Shown here in pieces: positions 37,786 through 47,855 of a stretch of 64,000 nt of DNA. This DNA comes from Branchiostoma floridae (Eukaryota; Chordata; Leptocardii; Amphioxiformes; Branchiostomatidae), in the NCBI RefSeq assembly GCF_000003815.2, contig NC_049989.1:22624461-22688460 (forward strand), written 5' to 3'. Both the position numbers and the translations under genes were made by a program. The first letter of the stretch is position 1. Each line of letters opens with the position of its first letter. The notes beneath the pieces were generated by a model. The model had not been told where the DNA came from. It made no database searches and worked only from the letters and a program-made list of their open reading frames with translations.

Positions 37786-38683
37786 TTCCGAGGAGGATGT
37801 GAAGTTGGTAAGATCCGGTTGGCTATCTGGTAAATCAGTGTGTAAATATAAACATGGTTCGGAGGTGTCTGGGCGAGAGGACCTGCCCCCCTCCCCCTGC
37901 CCCCTGAGCTGACCTGTGCCCCCCGTTTTGTCCTCCCCCCTGTAACAAGCCTGTAAGGGTGGCCTACTTCCTGAGGTGTGGGTTTCTGTGTAAGGTTACA
38001 GGCCGGCTATCCAGGCGATGCCCGGTAAGGCATGAGTGGGTCTGAATGCACACAGTAACCCGCGCTAACCCAAGCTAACACCGCACACATTGTACGGTTG
38101 CTACCGAGCCCCGATCCAGCCTGGAATTCAGCTGTCAAACTGGGCGTTCAGAGGCTTTTAGCCGGCTAAAGTCCACCAAACAGGACGTATTTCTGCGGGC
38201 AGCGCGGCTTGTTTCTGTCAGCCGGGACAAGATGGCCGGCCGCTGTAAGGAGACACCGAGTCTTTTCTCCGGGCCGATCGCACAATTTCTGGGGCACAAA
38301 TTTCTGTTTGGATTCAGGGCGAGGCGTGTGAAACTTTAGGCGCTCAGGTCAACTCTTTTCTGTGCAGGTTTCCTGCCGAATTTCCCACCGAAAACACCAC
38401 AAAAATGTGTACACAACATCACCATCACGAAACCCGACCCCGGCACTAAAAATCACGGCCAAACACGACTTCTAGTAAAACTGAGAATCGGGAAAATGGG
38501 GGCAAATATCGGCTATCGCGGCATGTTTGTTTTGCACTCGTGTATGTCAAACCCGGTGCGACCCCAGGGACCCAGGAACATCGGCAATCTACTGCACGAA
38601 AACAAAGGGCCGGGTCCAGACTTATCAACACACAACTACACAACAACAACAGTCTCACAGAAATAACTACTGACAAATCTTAC
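37786..38683. other. Part of Musashi intron 5, no feature seen
   Basis: GC-rich, non-repetitive intron sequence upstream (in plus coordinates) of exon 5. Confidence 0.6.
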
Positions 38684-38725
38684 CTTGGGTTGTGCTCTTC
38701 TGGGGAAAGCAACTTTTGGGTCAAT
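38684..38725 (-). CDS. msi: Musashi exon 5 (inter-RRM linker)
   Basis: This 42-bp exon encodes residues 91-104, IDPKVAFPRRAQPK, which is identical to the vertebrate Musashi sequence between RRM1 and RRM2. The acceptor is TTTCTCACAG and the donor GTAAGA; both edges are phase 0. Because the exon is symmetric (14 codons), skipping it would keep the frame but remove the end of RRM1 and the linker. It is far too short to be found as an open frame, and it is one of the strongest confirmations of the gene assignment. Confidence 0.97.
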
Positions 38726-39332
38726 CTGTGAGAAAGGGGAAATAAAAACGGAGTGAGTTTTCACCGAGCGGAGTCTAGAACTGCCCGAGTCTTTGTGCGA
38801 GTAAAATTCAATTAACGTCTCGCCGGGGAAAAATAATTACAAAATTCTTACAGCTACTGCATATCCATGGTGGGAGATCTTGGCAACCGGCATTAATATT
38901 CACAAAGTTTCGGGAGAAGCGAGAAAAGAGTTCAATTATTCAGGAGCGATCCGTGCGTCCGTATCTGTGCACCCAAGCGAGACGCATAGCGGTGTGTACA
39001 TGTACTTCTGCACAAATCTTTACACTTCATGCAAAACTTTCCTCTAACGCAGCCAAGAAAAGTGTTTTGTGTCTGAAGACTTGTCAGGAAATTAGGAGGT
39101 ACGTCTGTGCACGGTGTAAACATGCCCGGCATGGCACGCCGGTCGCCAGTTGGGGTTTGTCACACTTTCAGAAATTGACACATCAAGCAAAATGTAGCAC
39201 AAGAAATTAGGTGAGTTTATATATAAATACATCTTATCTAACGTACAAAATATGGCAAGTATCACAATTGCAGCAGCAAAGTAAGTAAAGGGTGTGTGTA
39301 AATACGGGGGAAATCGGAACTACAGTACTAAC

Positions 39333-39417
39333 CGTTTTGGAATCTAGCTCATGCTTGCTAACGGCTAACACTTTATCTACACTAGCGGGGTCCCTGAAAG
39401 TCACGAAGCCGAAACCT
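39333..39417 (-). CDS. msi: Musashi exon 4 (RRM1, RNP1 motif)
   Basis: This 85-bp exon completes R62 and encodes residues 63-90, GFGFVTF followed by [12 protein letters not shown] and SKHELDSKT. With R62 it forms the RNP1 motif RGFGFVTF; F64 and F66 are the RNA-contacting aromatic residues of RRM1 in this family. The remainder is helix 2 and strand 4, with the Musashi signature HELDSKT. The acceptor is CGTACAG and the donor GTTAGT is weaker than its neighbours. The exon ends in phase 0, exactly where the linker exon begins. Confidence 0.96.
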
Positions 39418-39742
39418 CTGTACGAGAAAAGAGACAACAAAACATGGAAACAAAATTAGTACAAACGCACTGCAACAATGGAAATCTGGCCCTAGCTGGA
39501 CTAGAAAACTACACTTCTTTCACACAACTGAACAATTACAACAGCAGAAATGTCAGACGTGGCACAGCATGCGGAATCGCCAGGAGTTGGTCTATGTGAC
39601 GTGCTTGTTTCAGTGTTTTGTATAGTCGTGAGCACCGCAAAATGTAGTCAGTGTATCAACTTGACTAGTCTGACAACTACGATAGTTGGAGTCGGAAACA
39701 ATCAATGGTTTTTGTGGGAGGGCAGAGAAAAACAAAGCTCAC

Positions 39743-39824
39743 CTCGATCTGCGGGTGACTGGATCTTTCATCACCATACATTCCTTGATTTCTCCGTACT
39801 TGCAAAAGTATTCTCTAAGGCTAT
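39743..39824 (-). CDS. msi: Musashi exon 3 (RRM1 middle)
   Basis: This 82-bp exon encodes residues 35-61, beginning [15 protein letters not shown] and ending DPVTRRS. It covers helix 1 and strand 2 of RRM1 and runs up to the loop before RNP1. Vertebrate Musashi has the pattern LREYFGQFGEVKEC with MRDPLTKRSRG at the same place, so similarity is high. The acceptor is TTGCAG at the end of a pyrimidine-rich tract, and the donor is GTGAGC. The two bases left at the 3' end (AG) join A from exon 4 to give R62. The cysteine in YFCKYG replaces the glycine found in vertebrates, which appears to be a tolerable lineage difference. Confidence 0.95.
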
Positions 39825-39958
39825 CTGCAAGGGGCGAGAGAGAAGCGAGTAGGTTAGTTACGTACACATTAGCCTCCATTTTGGAAAACGATTGGGGATT
39901 TTGAAATCGGCGCACAGTTCGAGTCGGCATGAATATCCACGATCGGACGCAAACTTAC

Positions 39959-39999
39959 CTGCTGTGGTTTGCCAGCTCAACCCCCCTATGAACATTTTC
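39959..39999 (-). CDS. msi: Musashi exon 2 (RRM1, RNP2 motif)
   Basis: This 41-bp exon encodes residues 21-34, GKMFIGGLSWQTTA, which is nearly identical to the start of RRM1 in vertebrate Musashi. MFIGGL is the RNP2 strand. F24 corresponds to an aromatic residue that stacks on RNA, and W30 matches the conserved tryptophan after RNP2. The acceptor follows a pyrimidine-rich tract ending TTTTGCAG, and the donor is GTAAGT. It enters in phase 2 from exon 1 and leaves in phase 1. The exon is too short to be seen as an open frame, and was recognised by its sequence. Confidence 0.95.
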
Positions 40000-40414
40000 C
40001 TGCAAAACAAGAGAAGTTAGACGTTAGCGAGTAGTTTGCGCAGGGCTGTAGGAGTTGCTAGTTTGGTGTCCGGAGGGACAGTACTAGCCGGTAACCCGGG
40101 ACGGACCGTCCTAACGTCCCGCTGCACGTAAACACACGGGATCGGTGCTGAAGCCGGGGCTATCGGCAGAAGGCACAGAACTCTCACGCACAAAACACAC
40201 AGCCGGCCTGCAGTCCTGCCGCACACGGGACGGCCGGCTCACGGGGCCCCCACAAACCCGAGCCACCGACGGACGGCCATCTTGGAAGCCGGCGTCCCGG
40301 CCCCCCCGGCCGTACCGCATCGGCCTGTCGCCGCCGGCCCGCTTCGCCGCCAAACGGCGCCGAACCTTCAGGCAAACCCGCTCCCCTCCCCGACAACCTG
40401 GCCGGCGTACTCAC

Positions 40415-40476
40415 CCTGGGTCGTTTGCTTCATCGTTGGGGCTGTTTGCGGAGGTTTGCTGGCTTTGTCCGTCCAT
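40415..40476 (-). CDS. msi: Musashi exon 1 (N-terminus, start codon)
   Basis: This exon encodes residues 1-20, MDGQSQQTSANSPNDEANDP, plus two bases of the glycine codon completed by exon 2. The ATG at 40476-40474 is chosen because an in-frame TAG lies only four codons upstream (40488-40486). It also has G at -3 and G at +4, and the next methionine (residue 23) already lies inside the RRM1 RNP2 motif. The donor GTGAGT is at 40414-40409. The segment is polar and low in complexity, as expected for the short disordered leader before RRM1 in Musashi proteins. It is not strongly conserved, so its identity rests on splicing into exon 2. It sits at the edge of a CpG-rich region that probably holds the promoter. 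Confidence 0.9.
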
Positions 40477-41115
40477 GTCTACACGCTACTAAGCCCGCTA
40501 CAAACGGAGTGAGTGAGTGGGGCTGTGCGTGCTAACGGCGGGGACACGTGGGTTCAGGGGCAGCGGCCGCCCATTGGCCCGCCGTGGGTGGGCATGGCGC
40601 GAACTCACAAAGGCGCCAACACCACTGATTGACAGGCCAGGGACACCTCCCATTGGCCTGAAGGGCGTTGCCTGGCAACATGACATCATGCTGACCTCTG
40701 ATCCCTACAAACCCCGCCTTTTGTCCTGACATTGCGGCCCCTCCCAAACCTGACAGAGATACACAGCGGTCACGAGGGGCGCGGGAATTCAAATATTTTC
40801 GCAAAATGAATTATGAAACAGGCTTTCCCCTGATATATCATGGGTACCGAATCCTCTGTTTTGATGACGTCATTTCCAAACGATAGGACGAAGCCGCGCC
40901 CATTCCGTGTAGCCCCGCCCATCATTATGCCCATATTTGGCAGGGTGAAATCTATTACTCCATAACAAGGTGACTTTACGGCGTGAGGTGCCTGGGGAAA
41001 TGCGTCCACATAAGCCAGCCTAGCGCAGAAAAACTCTGATCTCAACGGAAGATGTCGAAATTACGGGTGGCATCCGGTCTCTCAGGTAAAAACGCGGGGC
41101 ATGTGGGAATAAACA
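40477..41115 (-). promoter_or_regulatory. CpG-rich promoter region of Musashi, possibly bidirectional
   Basis: This is a GC- and CpG-rich stretch directly upstream of the Musashi ATG. On the minus strand it has two CCAAT boxes in the context GCCAATGGG (40573-40577 and 40652-40656, 79 bp apart). No TATA box is evident at a sensible distance. The transcription start cannot be placed from sequence. A candidate plus-strand first exon begins at 41116, so the region may drive transcription in both directions; that is an inference. Confidence 0.55.
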
Positions 41116-41213
41116 ATGGAACCTGCACCGCACAAAGGCCGTTATCAGGCCGATCTGGCGAGACAAAGGCGCAGATTGAGCAGGGTTAATGGCGAGTTAG
41201 CCGCCGATTACGG
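41116..41213 (+). CDS. Candidate first coding exon of a divergent gene
   Basis: An ATG in a strong initiation context (A at -3, G at +4) has an in-frame TAA two codons upstream. It opens 32 codons, MEPAPHKGRYQADLARQRRR followed by LSRVNGELAADY, and then reaches a good donor, GG followed by GTAAGG. The peptide is basic and may be helical; I do not recognise it. A second, shorter candidate with the same logic starts at 41052 (MSKLRVASGLS, donor GTAAAA). The position, 640 bp from the Musashi ATG and pointing away from it, is typical of divergent promoters. No second exon was identified, so this rests on start context, open frame and donor only. Confidence 0.3.
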
Positions 41214-41253
41214 GTAAGGTGTAGTGTGTCGGCTGCTGCATGTCCTCTAGCGT

Positions 41254-41529
41254 CTAACACAAGGAGAAACTACCCCCCCCCTCCACACACACACCACATA
41301 ACTCTTCAGAACCCACATTTATCTTGAAAACAAATGGAGTATTTGACGACTCAGTGCCAAACTGATTTCTGAGGGAGCCAATAAGCAAGACCAGTCCATC
41401 ATCCTGACGTGCACGCTGTAAATCATAAAAACGGGCCGCTGCAGAAAACAAATCATCATCACACGCCAGATCAGCTTCAAAACAAGTTGATAGATCCTTC
41501 ACTTTATTTTTACCTTGAGCGTACTTCAA
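41254..41529 (-). CDS. Unassigned open frame, coding-like
   Basis: This is about 90 codons without a stop and with non-repetitive, balanced composition, including DLACDDDLFSAAARFYDLQ and LVLLIGSLRNQFG. The frame continues a little upstream of the listed start without an ATG: the codon at 41529 is TTG. It could be an internal exon, a gene fragment or a piece of a transposon. The sequence GGTAAAAAT near its 5' end resembles a weak donor. It lies 780 bp upstream of the Musashi ATG on the same strand, but nothing connects the two. The 3' end enters a low-complexity GT/GGGG tract that is unlikely to be coding. I do not recognise the family. Confidence 0.3.
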   Translation of the reverse strand: MKYAQGKNKVKDLSTCFEADLACDDDLFSAAARFYDLQRARQDDGLVLLIGSLRNQFGTESSNTPFVFKINVGSEELCGVCVEGGGSFSLC

Positions 41530-42016
41530 ACATCCGCATAGCGGGGGATTTTGATCGGTTTTGACTCGTCAGAAGGGTACGTTAATCCAACCTAGCTGCT
41601 CAAAACGCGGTGACTTCCATCCTCACAGAGACGCAGAAAATAGATGCTCTGAAGCGCAATGACGTTTTAAATTGATTGCAACTATTTCATCGCGATGCAA
41701 TTCGGGGTAAGGGAGGAGATGACCTTGCTCAAGGTGGATTGCTTTAATTGATGACGAAATCCTTTATTATGCTCTGGCCAATGGGCTAAGTACAAAAATG
41801 TATTGGCAATGGGAACATAGTTGCAAATTGCAACGTGTCTAACGTATGTTTCAATGTTGATGGTCGGTTATCGAAGAAAAAAAAATTCTGTTTACATTTC
41901 AAGGACTTCACAATAAAACCACTCGCAATATGACCATTTCAAATTTGCAAACCCGTGTCAGTATACGCGTATCCCCCAATGCAGCCCAGCACAAGTGTTG
42001 TGTAAAGTTGTTACCA
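41530..42016. other. Non-coding stretch, no feature seen
   Basis: AT-rich sequence between the unassigned open frame and the CAAGCAGATG-bounded segment. No exon is recognised. Confidence 0.5.
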
Positions 42017-42306
42017 ATCTCCAAGCAGATGTTCGGGAGCCTAACGTTCTCTGACTTTCCTGACTTCCCCTCGCGCCATGTCAGACTAGTCAGAAATCAG
42101 TCGAATTTCCACCCCGCGTCTGCTTGACTCCTGTGGTAGGTCCTGATGTTGCGTGTTGCGCGTGTGTTACGTGTGTGTTGCGTGTGTGTTGCGTGTGTGT
42201 TACGTGTGTGTTACGTGGTGACTCATCATCAACTTGCCCAACTAACATCGCATAGTCAATCTACCGGGGCACGTTACGAGAGTCCACCCTACATCTGCTT
42301 GGACAG
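42017..42306. mobile_element. Possible element bounded by inverted CCAAGCAGATGT
   Basis: CAATCTCCAAGCAGATGT at the left and ACATCTGCTTGGACAGATTG at the right form an inverted pair about 290 bp apart. The interior is not coding and includes a GTGTGTTGCGT repeat (42150-42215). Borders are uncertain. Confidence 0.35.
42150..42216. repeat. 10-bp GTGTGTTGCG repeat
   Basis: Six to seven copies of CGTGTGTGTT with G or A changes. Confidence 0.88.
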
Positions 42307-42444
42307 ATTGTTAACGTTGGAAATAATTATAACCCTCATCAAGCCAGATTAACATAGCACAGCCAACATCTCTCTCTCTCTATCTCTCTCTTTCAGTCAG
42401 TATAATATATAATAACATTATAATAATATAACATAATAATAATG

Positions 42445-42855
42445 ATATATACATCTGCTCGGTATTAAACGTTAGATATACAGTAACATCTAGTCCACCC
42501 CACATCTGCTCGGTAACGTTAGAATGGTTAGATACAACCTCTAGTCCACCCCACATCTGCTCGGTAACGTTAGATATAATCTCTAGTCTACCCCACTCAT
42601 GCTCGGCAACGTTAGGTATAACCTCTAGTCCACCCCACATCTGCTCGGTAACGTTAGATGTAACCTCTAGTCCACCCTACATCTGCTCGGTAACGTTAGA
42701 TGTAACCTCTAGTCCACCCTACATCTGCTCGGTAACGTTAGATATAACCTCTAGTCCACCCAACATCTGCTCGGTAACGTTAGACATAACCTCTAGTCCA
42801 CCCCACATCTGCTCGGTAACGTTAGATGTAACCTCTAGTCCACCCACAACGTTAG
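42445..42855. repeat. 42-bp minisatellite, about nine copies
   Basis: Units carry CCACATCTGCTCGGTAACGT and AACCTCTAGTCCACCC. ACATCTGCTCGG is close to the reverse complement of the dispersed CCAAGCAGATGT motif. Confidence 0.95.
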
Positions 42856-43324
42856 ATGTAACATGATCAAGCCAGATCAAAATTGCCCAGCCAATCTATA
42901 GCCACCCTCCTTCCCGGTCTTTCTTCGACCTTGAAGGCTTCACTCCACGACCTTGACCTCTGCCCCTGCTGCCCCGTGACGTCATGGACAGTAGAATGTA
43001 TCACATTACAGTTTCTGATAAAGCCGTGTATGGAGTACAGATACAGCAAAGGGCAGACGGAGGCCGCTCTCGGTGCAGAGGTCAGACCCTGGCTTCTTTT
43101 CTGGTATTTTGTGGGGTTTCTTGGTGCTTTACGTACTGTTTTGTTTTCCGTTTGTCAATTAGGTAAACCCCCGGCTCGACCTTGGGATGTCGGACAAAAA
43201 GAGAACACCTGACAGAAAGCCCGACAAAAGCGCCTGACAGTAAAAGGCGTCAAAAGTAAGTCACAGCCTAACCTCTGCTCGGAGCCGTTGGAGGGTAGTC
43301 TTCAAGCAGATGTGGGGAGGGAAG

Positions 43325-43525
43325 TTTCTCCACCAGGCCTTCATACGGGGGTATTTATAGCCTCCACCAGGCCTTCCTACGGGGGTACGTATAGCCTCCA
43401 CCAGGCCTTCCTACGGGGGTATATATAGCCTCCACCAGGCATTAGTACTCGGATATGTATAGCCTCCACCAGGCCTTCCTACGGGGGTATGTATAGCCTC
43501 CACTAGGCCTTCCTACGGGAATGAA
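43325..43525. repeat. 34-bp minisatellite, six copies
   Basis: Units carry GCCTCCACCAGGCCTTCCTA and CGGGGGTATGTATA. The array begins about 20 bp after a TCAAGCAGATGTGGGG motif (43303). Confidence 0.95.
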
Positions 43526-43811
43526 GTGGGATGCAGAATTCGGCAAAAGGGAATACCTGGCCAGGAGCGCCAGTCCACGGGAAGAGTCTGCCTTTCACCG
43601 TAACGAGATTCCAGATAGTAACGTTAGAGTTAACGGTCAGGTACCGTCACTTACAAACTAAACATTTAGACTATTTTCTGTATCTGTATCTGTATAGCCG
43701 GTACGACCGTGGATGAAAACTACGACAGCCCAACTGCACATCCCCCCTCCAGGACTGCATTGACCTGTGCACTTTCACTGTCGGAATGACACATTTTTGC
43801 ATCAGGATCCC

Positions 43812-43825
43812 GTCGCCATGGTGAC
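43812..43825. promoter_or_regulatory. RFX X-box-like palindrome
   Basis: GTCGCCATGGTGAC is a near-palindromic match to the X-box pattern. The function is inferred from the pattern only. Confidence 0.3.
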
Positions 43826-43923
43826 GGTAATCCGGCCCAGCTTATATTGATCCGCAATGCACCTGTCTGAGGGAACATTAGTGCTCTCCCGCAGCTCCAA
43901 GCAGATGTAAGGGGCTTAGTACC

Positions 43924-44825
43924 ATGGTTTCCGTCTGCCCAGCCTTCCCGTTTCCATTCCGCGCCATGGTTTCCCGTCTGCCCGGCCGGCCCGTTTCCAT
44001 TCCGCTTCATGGTTTCCCGTCTGCCCAGCATTCCCGTTTCCATTCCGCTTCATGGTTTCCCGTCTGCCCGGCCCATTTCCATTCCGCGCCATGGTTTCCC
44101 GTCTGCCCAGCCTTCCCGTTTCCATTCCGCGCCATGGTTTCCCGTCTGCCCGGCGAGCCCGTTTCCATTCCGCGCCATGGTTTCCCGTCTGCCCAGCCTT
44201 CCCGTTTCCATTCCGCGCCATGGTTTCCCGTCTGCCCGGCATTCCCGTTTCCATTCCGCGCCATGGTTTCCCGTCTGCCCGGCCGGCCCGTTTCCATTCC
44301 GCGCCATGGTTTCCCGTCTGCCCGGCCCGTTTCCATTCCGCGCCATGGTTTCCCGTCTGCCCGGCCGGCCCGTTTCCATTCCGCGCCATGGTTTCCCGTC
44401 TGCCCAGCCTTCCCGTTTCCATTCCGCGCCATGTTTCCCGTCTGCCCAGCATTCCCGTTTCCATTCCGCGCCATGGTTTCCCGTCTGCCCAGCCTTCCCG
44501 TTTCCATTCCGCGCCATGGTTTCCCGTCTGCCCAGCCTTCCCGTTTCCATCCCGCGCCATGGTTTCCCGTCTGCCCGGCCCGTTTCCATTCCGCGCCATG
44601 GTTTCCCGTCTGCCCATCCGGCCCGTTTCCATTCCGCGCCATGGTTTCCCGTCTGCCCGGCCGGCCCGTTTCCATTCCGCGCCATGTTTCCCGTCTGCCC
44701 AGCATTCCCGTTTCCATTCCGCGCCATGGTTTCCCGTCTGCCCGGCCCGATTCCATTCCGCGCCATGGTTTCCCGTCTGCCCGGCCCGTTTCCATTCCGC
44801 GCCATGGTTTCCCGTCTGCCCGTTT
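43924..44825. repeat. 43-bp satellite, about 21 copies
   Basis: Units carry CCATGGTTTCCCGTCTGCCC and CCCGTTTCCATTCCGCG, with AGCCTT, GGCCGG and GGCATT spacer variants. Several frames are open on both strands (up to 567 codons continuing into the next array) because stops are absent from the unit. Confidence 0.97.
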
Positions 44826-45708
44826 TTTTTATTCCATGGCTGGTTTCCCGTCTGCCCGTGTTTTATTCCATGACTGGTTTCCCGTCTGCCCGTTTTTATT
44901 CCATGACTGGTTTCCCGTCTGCCCGTGTTTTATTCCATGGCTGGTTTCCCGTCTGCCCGTTTTTATTCCATGGCTGGTTTCCCGTCTGCCCGTTTTTATT
45001 CCATGACTGGTTTCCCGTCTGCCCGTGTTTTATTCCATGGCTGGTTTTCCGTCTGCCCGTTTTTTTATTCCATGGCTGGTTTTCCGTCTGCCCGTGTTTT
45101 ATTCCATGGCTGGTTTTCCGTCTGCCCGTGTTTTATTCCATGGCTGGTTTTCCGTCTGCCCGTTTTTTATTCCATGGCTGGTTTTCCGTCTGCCCGTTTT
45201 TTTATTCCATGGCTGGTTTCCCGTCTGCCCGTGTTTTATTCCATGGCTGGTTTTCCGTCTGCCCGTGTTTTATTCCATGGCTGGTTTTCCGTCTGCCCGT
45301 GTTTTATTCCATGGCTGGTTTCCCGTCTGCCCGTGTTTTATTCCATGGCTGGTTTTCCGTCTGCCCGTTTTTTTATTCCATGGCTGGTTTCCCGTCTGCC
45401 CGTGTTTTATTCCATGGCTGGTTTCCCGTCTGCCCGTGTTTTATTCCATGGCTGGTTTTCCGTCTGCCCGTTTTTTTATTCCATGGCTGGTTTTCCGTCT
45501 GCCCGTGTTTTATTCCATGGCTGGTTTTCCGTCTGCCCGTGTTTTATTCCATGGCTGGTTTTCCGTCTGCCCGTGTTTTATTCCATGGCTGGTTTTCCGT
45601 CTGCCCGTGTTTTATTCCATGGCTGGTTTTCCGTCTGCCCGTGTTTTATTCCATGGCTGGTTTCCCGTCTGCCCGTGTTTTATTCCATGGCTGGTTTCCC
45701 GTCTGCCC
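44826..45708. repeat. 34-bp satellite, about 26 copies
   Basis: Units carry CCATGGCTGGTTTTCCGTCT and GCCCGTGTTTTATT. It follows the 43-bp array with no spacer and shares CCATGG and CCGTCTGCCCGT, so the two are related. Confidence 0.97.
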
Positions 45709-46080
45709 CTGACACCAGCGCTCCCACCTATTGATTTCCCCCATTAATGCCACCCCGGGATAGTTAATGGCCCGCCCCGAGGGACAGCCCGTTTATGGCG
45801 ACCTGACGCCGGCTGTCGCGCTCCCCACACAAAACAGGCTTTTCTCGCAGACGCCTGTCGCTTTCGGAATCCGCCAACGCGCGGCCGGCATCTCAAGCTG
45901 CTCGCTCCCGCCACACGAGATTTGCAGCGGGCCACAATAAGGCTGACTACAGTCTGCCTGCATATCACGTACCAAGGATTAACCATAGGAAGGAATTGTA
46001 AAGCGTTTGAATGAGATACAAATAACTAACCTCAGTAAGCATACAATAAACATTGAACCAAGGATGTTATGAAACACCCT
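45709..46080. other. Non-coding stretch before a gap
   Basis: GC-rich, non-repetitive sequence. No exon is recognised. Confidence 0.5.
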
Positions 46081-46498
46081 NNNNNNNNNNNNNNNNNNNN
46101 NNNNNNNNNNNNNNNNNNNNNNNNNNNNNNNNNNNNNNNNNNNNNNNNNNNNNNNNNNNNNNNNNNNNNNNNNNNNNNNNNNNNNNNNNNNNNNNNNNNN
46201 NNNNNNNNNNNNNNNNNNNNNNNNNNNNNNNNNNNNNNNNNNNNNNNNNNNNNNNNNNNNNNNNNNNNNNNNNNNNNNNNNNNNNNNNNNNNNNNNNNNN
46301 NNNNNNNNNNNNNNNNNNNNNNNNNNNNNNNNNNNNNNNNNNNNNNNNNNNNNNNNNNNNNNNNNNNNNNNNNNNNNNNNNNNNNNNNNNNNNNNNNNNN
46401 NNNNNNNNNNNNNNNNNNNNNNNNNNNNNNNNNNNNNNNNNNNNNNNNNNNNNNNNNNNNNNNNNNNNNNNNNNNNNNNNNNNNNNNNNNNNNNNNNN
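46081..46498. other. Assembly gap (418 N)
   Basis: A run of N adjoining a 33-bp tandem array on its right side, so the missing sequence is probably more of that array. Confidence 1.
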
Positions 46499-46675
46499 AG
46501 AGTGAAAGTGTCAGAACATGACTGCACCTGAAGAGTGAAAGTGGCTTAACATGACTGCACCTGAAGAGTGAAAGTGCCAGAACATGACTGCACCTGAAGA
46601 GTGAAAGTGCCAGAACATGACTGCACCTGAAGAGTGAAAGTGTCAGAACATGACTGCACCTGAAGAGTGAAAGTG
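46499..46675. repeat. 33-bp minisatellite, five to six copies after the gap
   Basis: Units carry AACATGACTGCACCTGAAGA and GTGAAAGTGCCAG. The array runs directly into the 418-N gap. Confidence 0.93.
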
Positions 46676-46954
46676 ACATTTCTGCGCAACATGTTTGCTG
46701 GGAGAAACAAAGGCGGGAACCGTCAAACAACCGTGTTGACAATCTTCTCGCTGATTGGCGCATCGAGCTGCCAGCTCGTCCCCAGGGTAGTCAGCTATCC
46801 CCTTTACACACGTCACAAGTCCCCTTCACACAAGTCCCCATCACACACGTCACACCTTTCCCGAACCCTGCCATCGATTCCCGGAAGAACGTGCTCCGGT
46901 CACAAGTCGCTGTCGACACGGCCGACATCGATTCCTGGTAACCCGAGACTCGAC

Positions 46955-47145
46955 TCAACACGGAAACATTTCGGCCGATGTCGGGCTGTAGTCAGCACGG
47001 AAACGTTCCGGCCGCTGTCGGGCCACTGTCGGACTGTAGACAGCACGGAAACGTTCTGGCCGATGTCGGGCCGATGTTGGGCTGTAATCAACAAGGAAAC
47101 GTTCTGGCCGATGTCCGGCCCATGTCGGCCCGATGTCGGCTGACC
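46955..47145. repeat. Minisatellite with GGAAACGTTCTGGCCGATGT
   Basis: Four imperfect units of about 45-60 bp carry CAGCACGGAAACGTTC and GGCCGATGTCGGGC. Confidence 0.9.
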
Positions 47146-47500
47146 ATGTCGGATTAACGACCGCCGGCGGCACCCGACTGAGTAAGACTATGGAACAGCA
47201 GCTGTGACGTCACAAACGTTCGCTAAACAGTTCTTAGCGCACATTATGGCATGAATGGCAAGCCGGCTAGATTGTGAATGTTTTTATATACATGTATGTT
47301 TGTGGTGTATCTGTTCGAACCCTGGAAGACTAGCCCTACGGGCTAAAGGGTATCTTAACAAGGAATAAAGGAAGGCGGTATGGTCACGTGCGGCCAACCT
47401 GCCGTCCGCATGCGCAGGTTTGATTAGTATTGATCCGATGTGACGTGTGCTGTGACGTGCACTGGTCCCGCCGGCTGTGCGGCTGTAGGTGTCATGTTTC

Positions 47501-47514
47501 ATTACCATGGTGAC
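47501..47514. promoter_or_regulatory. RFX X-box-like site next to a half CRE
   Basis: ATTACCATGGTGAC is followed directly by GTGACA. It is a weak match. Confidence 0.25.
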
Positions 47515-47855
47515 GTGACAGAACAGACCAGGAAGGTATTTTCCTGGAAGGTATCTACAGTCCAAACGCGCGTCTTTATATGTACTAAACTTTATTTTCC
47601 CGGAACATTCCGGGCGGACACGTTTTACTGGATAAGGAACTGTATCAATATTTTCCGGGAAAACCCTTTCAAAAGAGACCGCTACAAAAGAGACCGCGGC
47701 AATGTATCAATATTTGCAGGGAAAACCCCTTCACAGCCACACTTTGCGTTACACAAGTGGGAATGTATCAATATTTTCAAAAAAACAAAACAAAAATTGT
47801 CTAACAGCCACACGGTTTGCTGTAACAGTTAGAGGTTACTTTCCGGGCATGTTTG

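Larger units (their letters stand above)
24962..40476 (-). other. msi: Musashi-family RNA-binding protein gene, 5' part (seven exons)
   Basis: Seven minus-strand exons join in frame into 151 residues covering RRM1 and the start of RRM2 of a Musashi protein. Musashi proteins are cytoplasmic regulators of translation that bind short UAG-containing motifs in mRNA 3' UTRs, and they act in neural and other progenitor cells. The RNP motifs [14 protein letters not shown] and IFVGGL and the linker IDPKVAFPRRAQPK are diagnostic of the family. Every intron has GT/AG ends and all junction phases agree: 2, 1, 2, 0, 0, 0, and 1 after exon 7. Intron lengths from the 5' end are 415, 134, 325, 607, 2286 and 11294 bp. 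The second half of RRM2 and the C-terminal region were not found down to position 1. They are probably beyond the left edge, although a small exon in a gap or one that I missed is possible. Vertebrates have MSI1 and MSI2; this looks like the single invertebrate-type gene, but that cannot be decided from 151 residues. Confidence 0.95.

Noticed and set aside
40145-40512. Long frames in the GC-rich sequence around exon 1
   Set aside because: They are high-GC chance frames overlapping the Musashi first exon and intron 1, with no homology recognised.
44009-45712. 567-codon plus-strand open frame (and long frames on both strands)
   Set aside because: It lies entirely within the 43-bp and 34-bp arrays. 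The frame is open because the unit has no stop codon; it rotates through registers and has no start or splice context.
47310-47350. tRNA- or SINE-like segment with GGTTCGAAC on the minus strand
   Set aside because: The box B-like word is present but box A is too close and poor, and no cloverleaf could be drawn.
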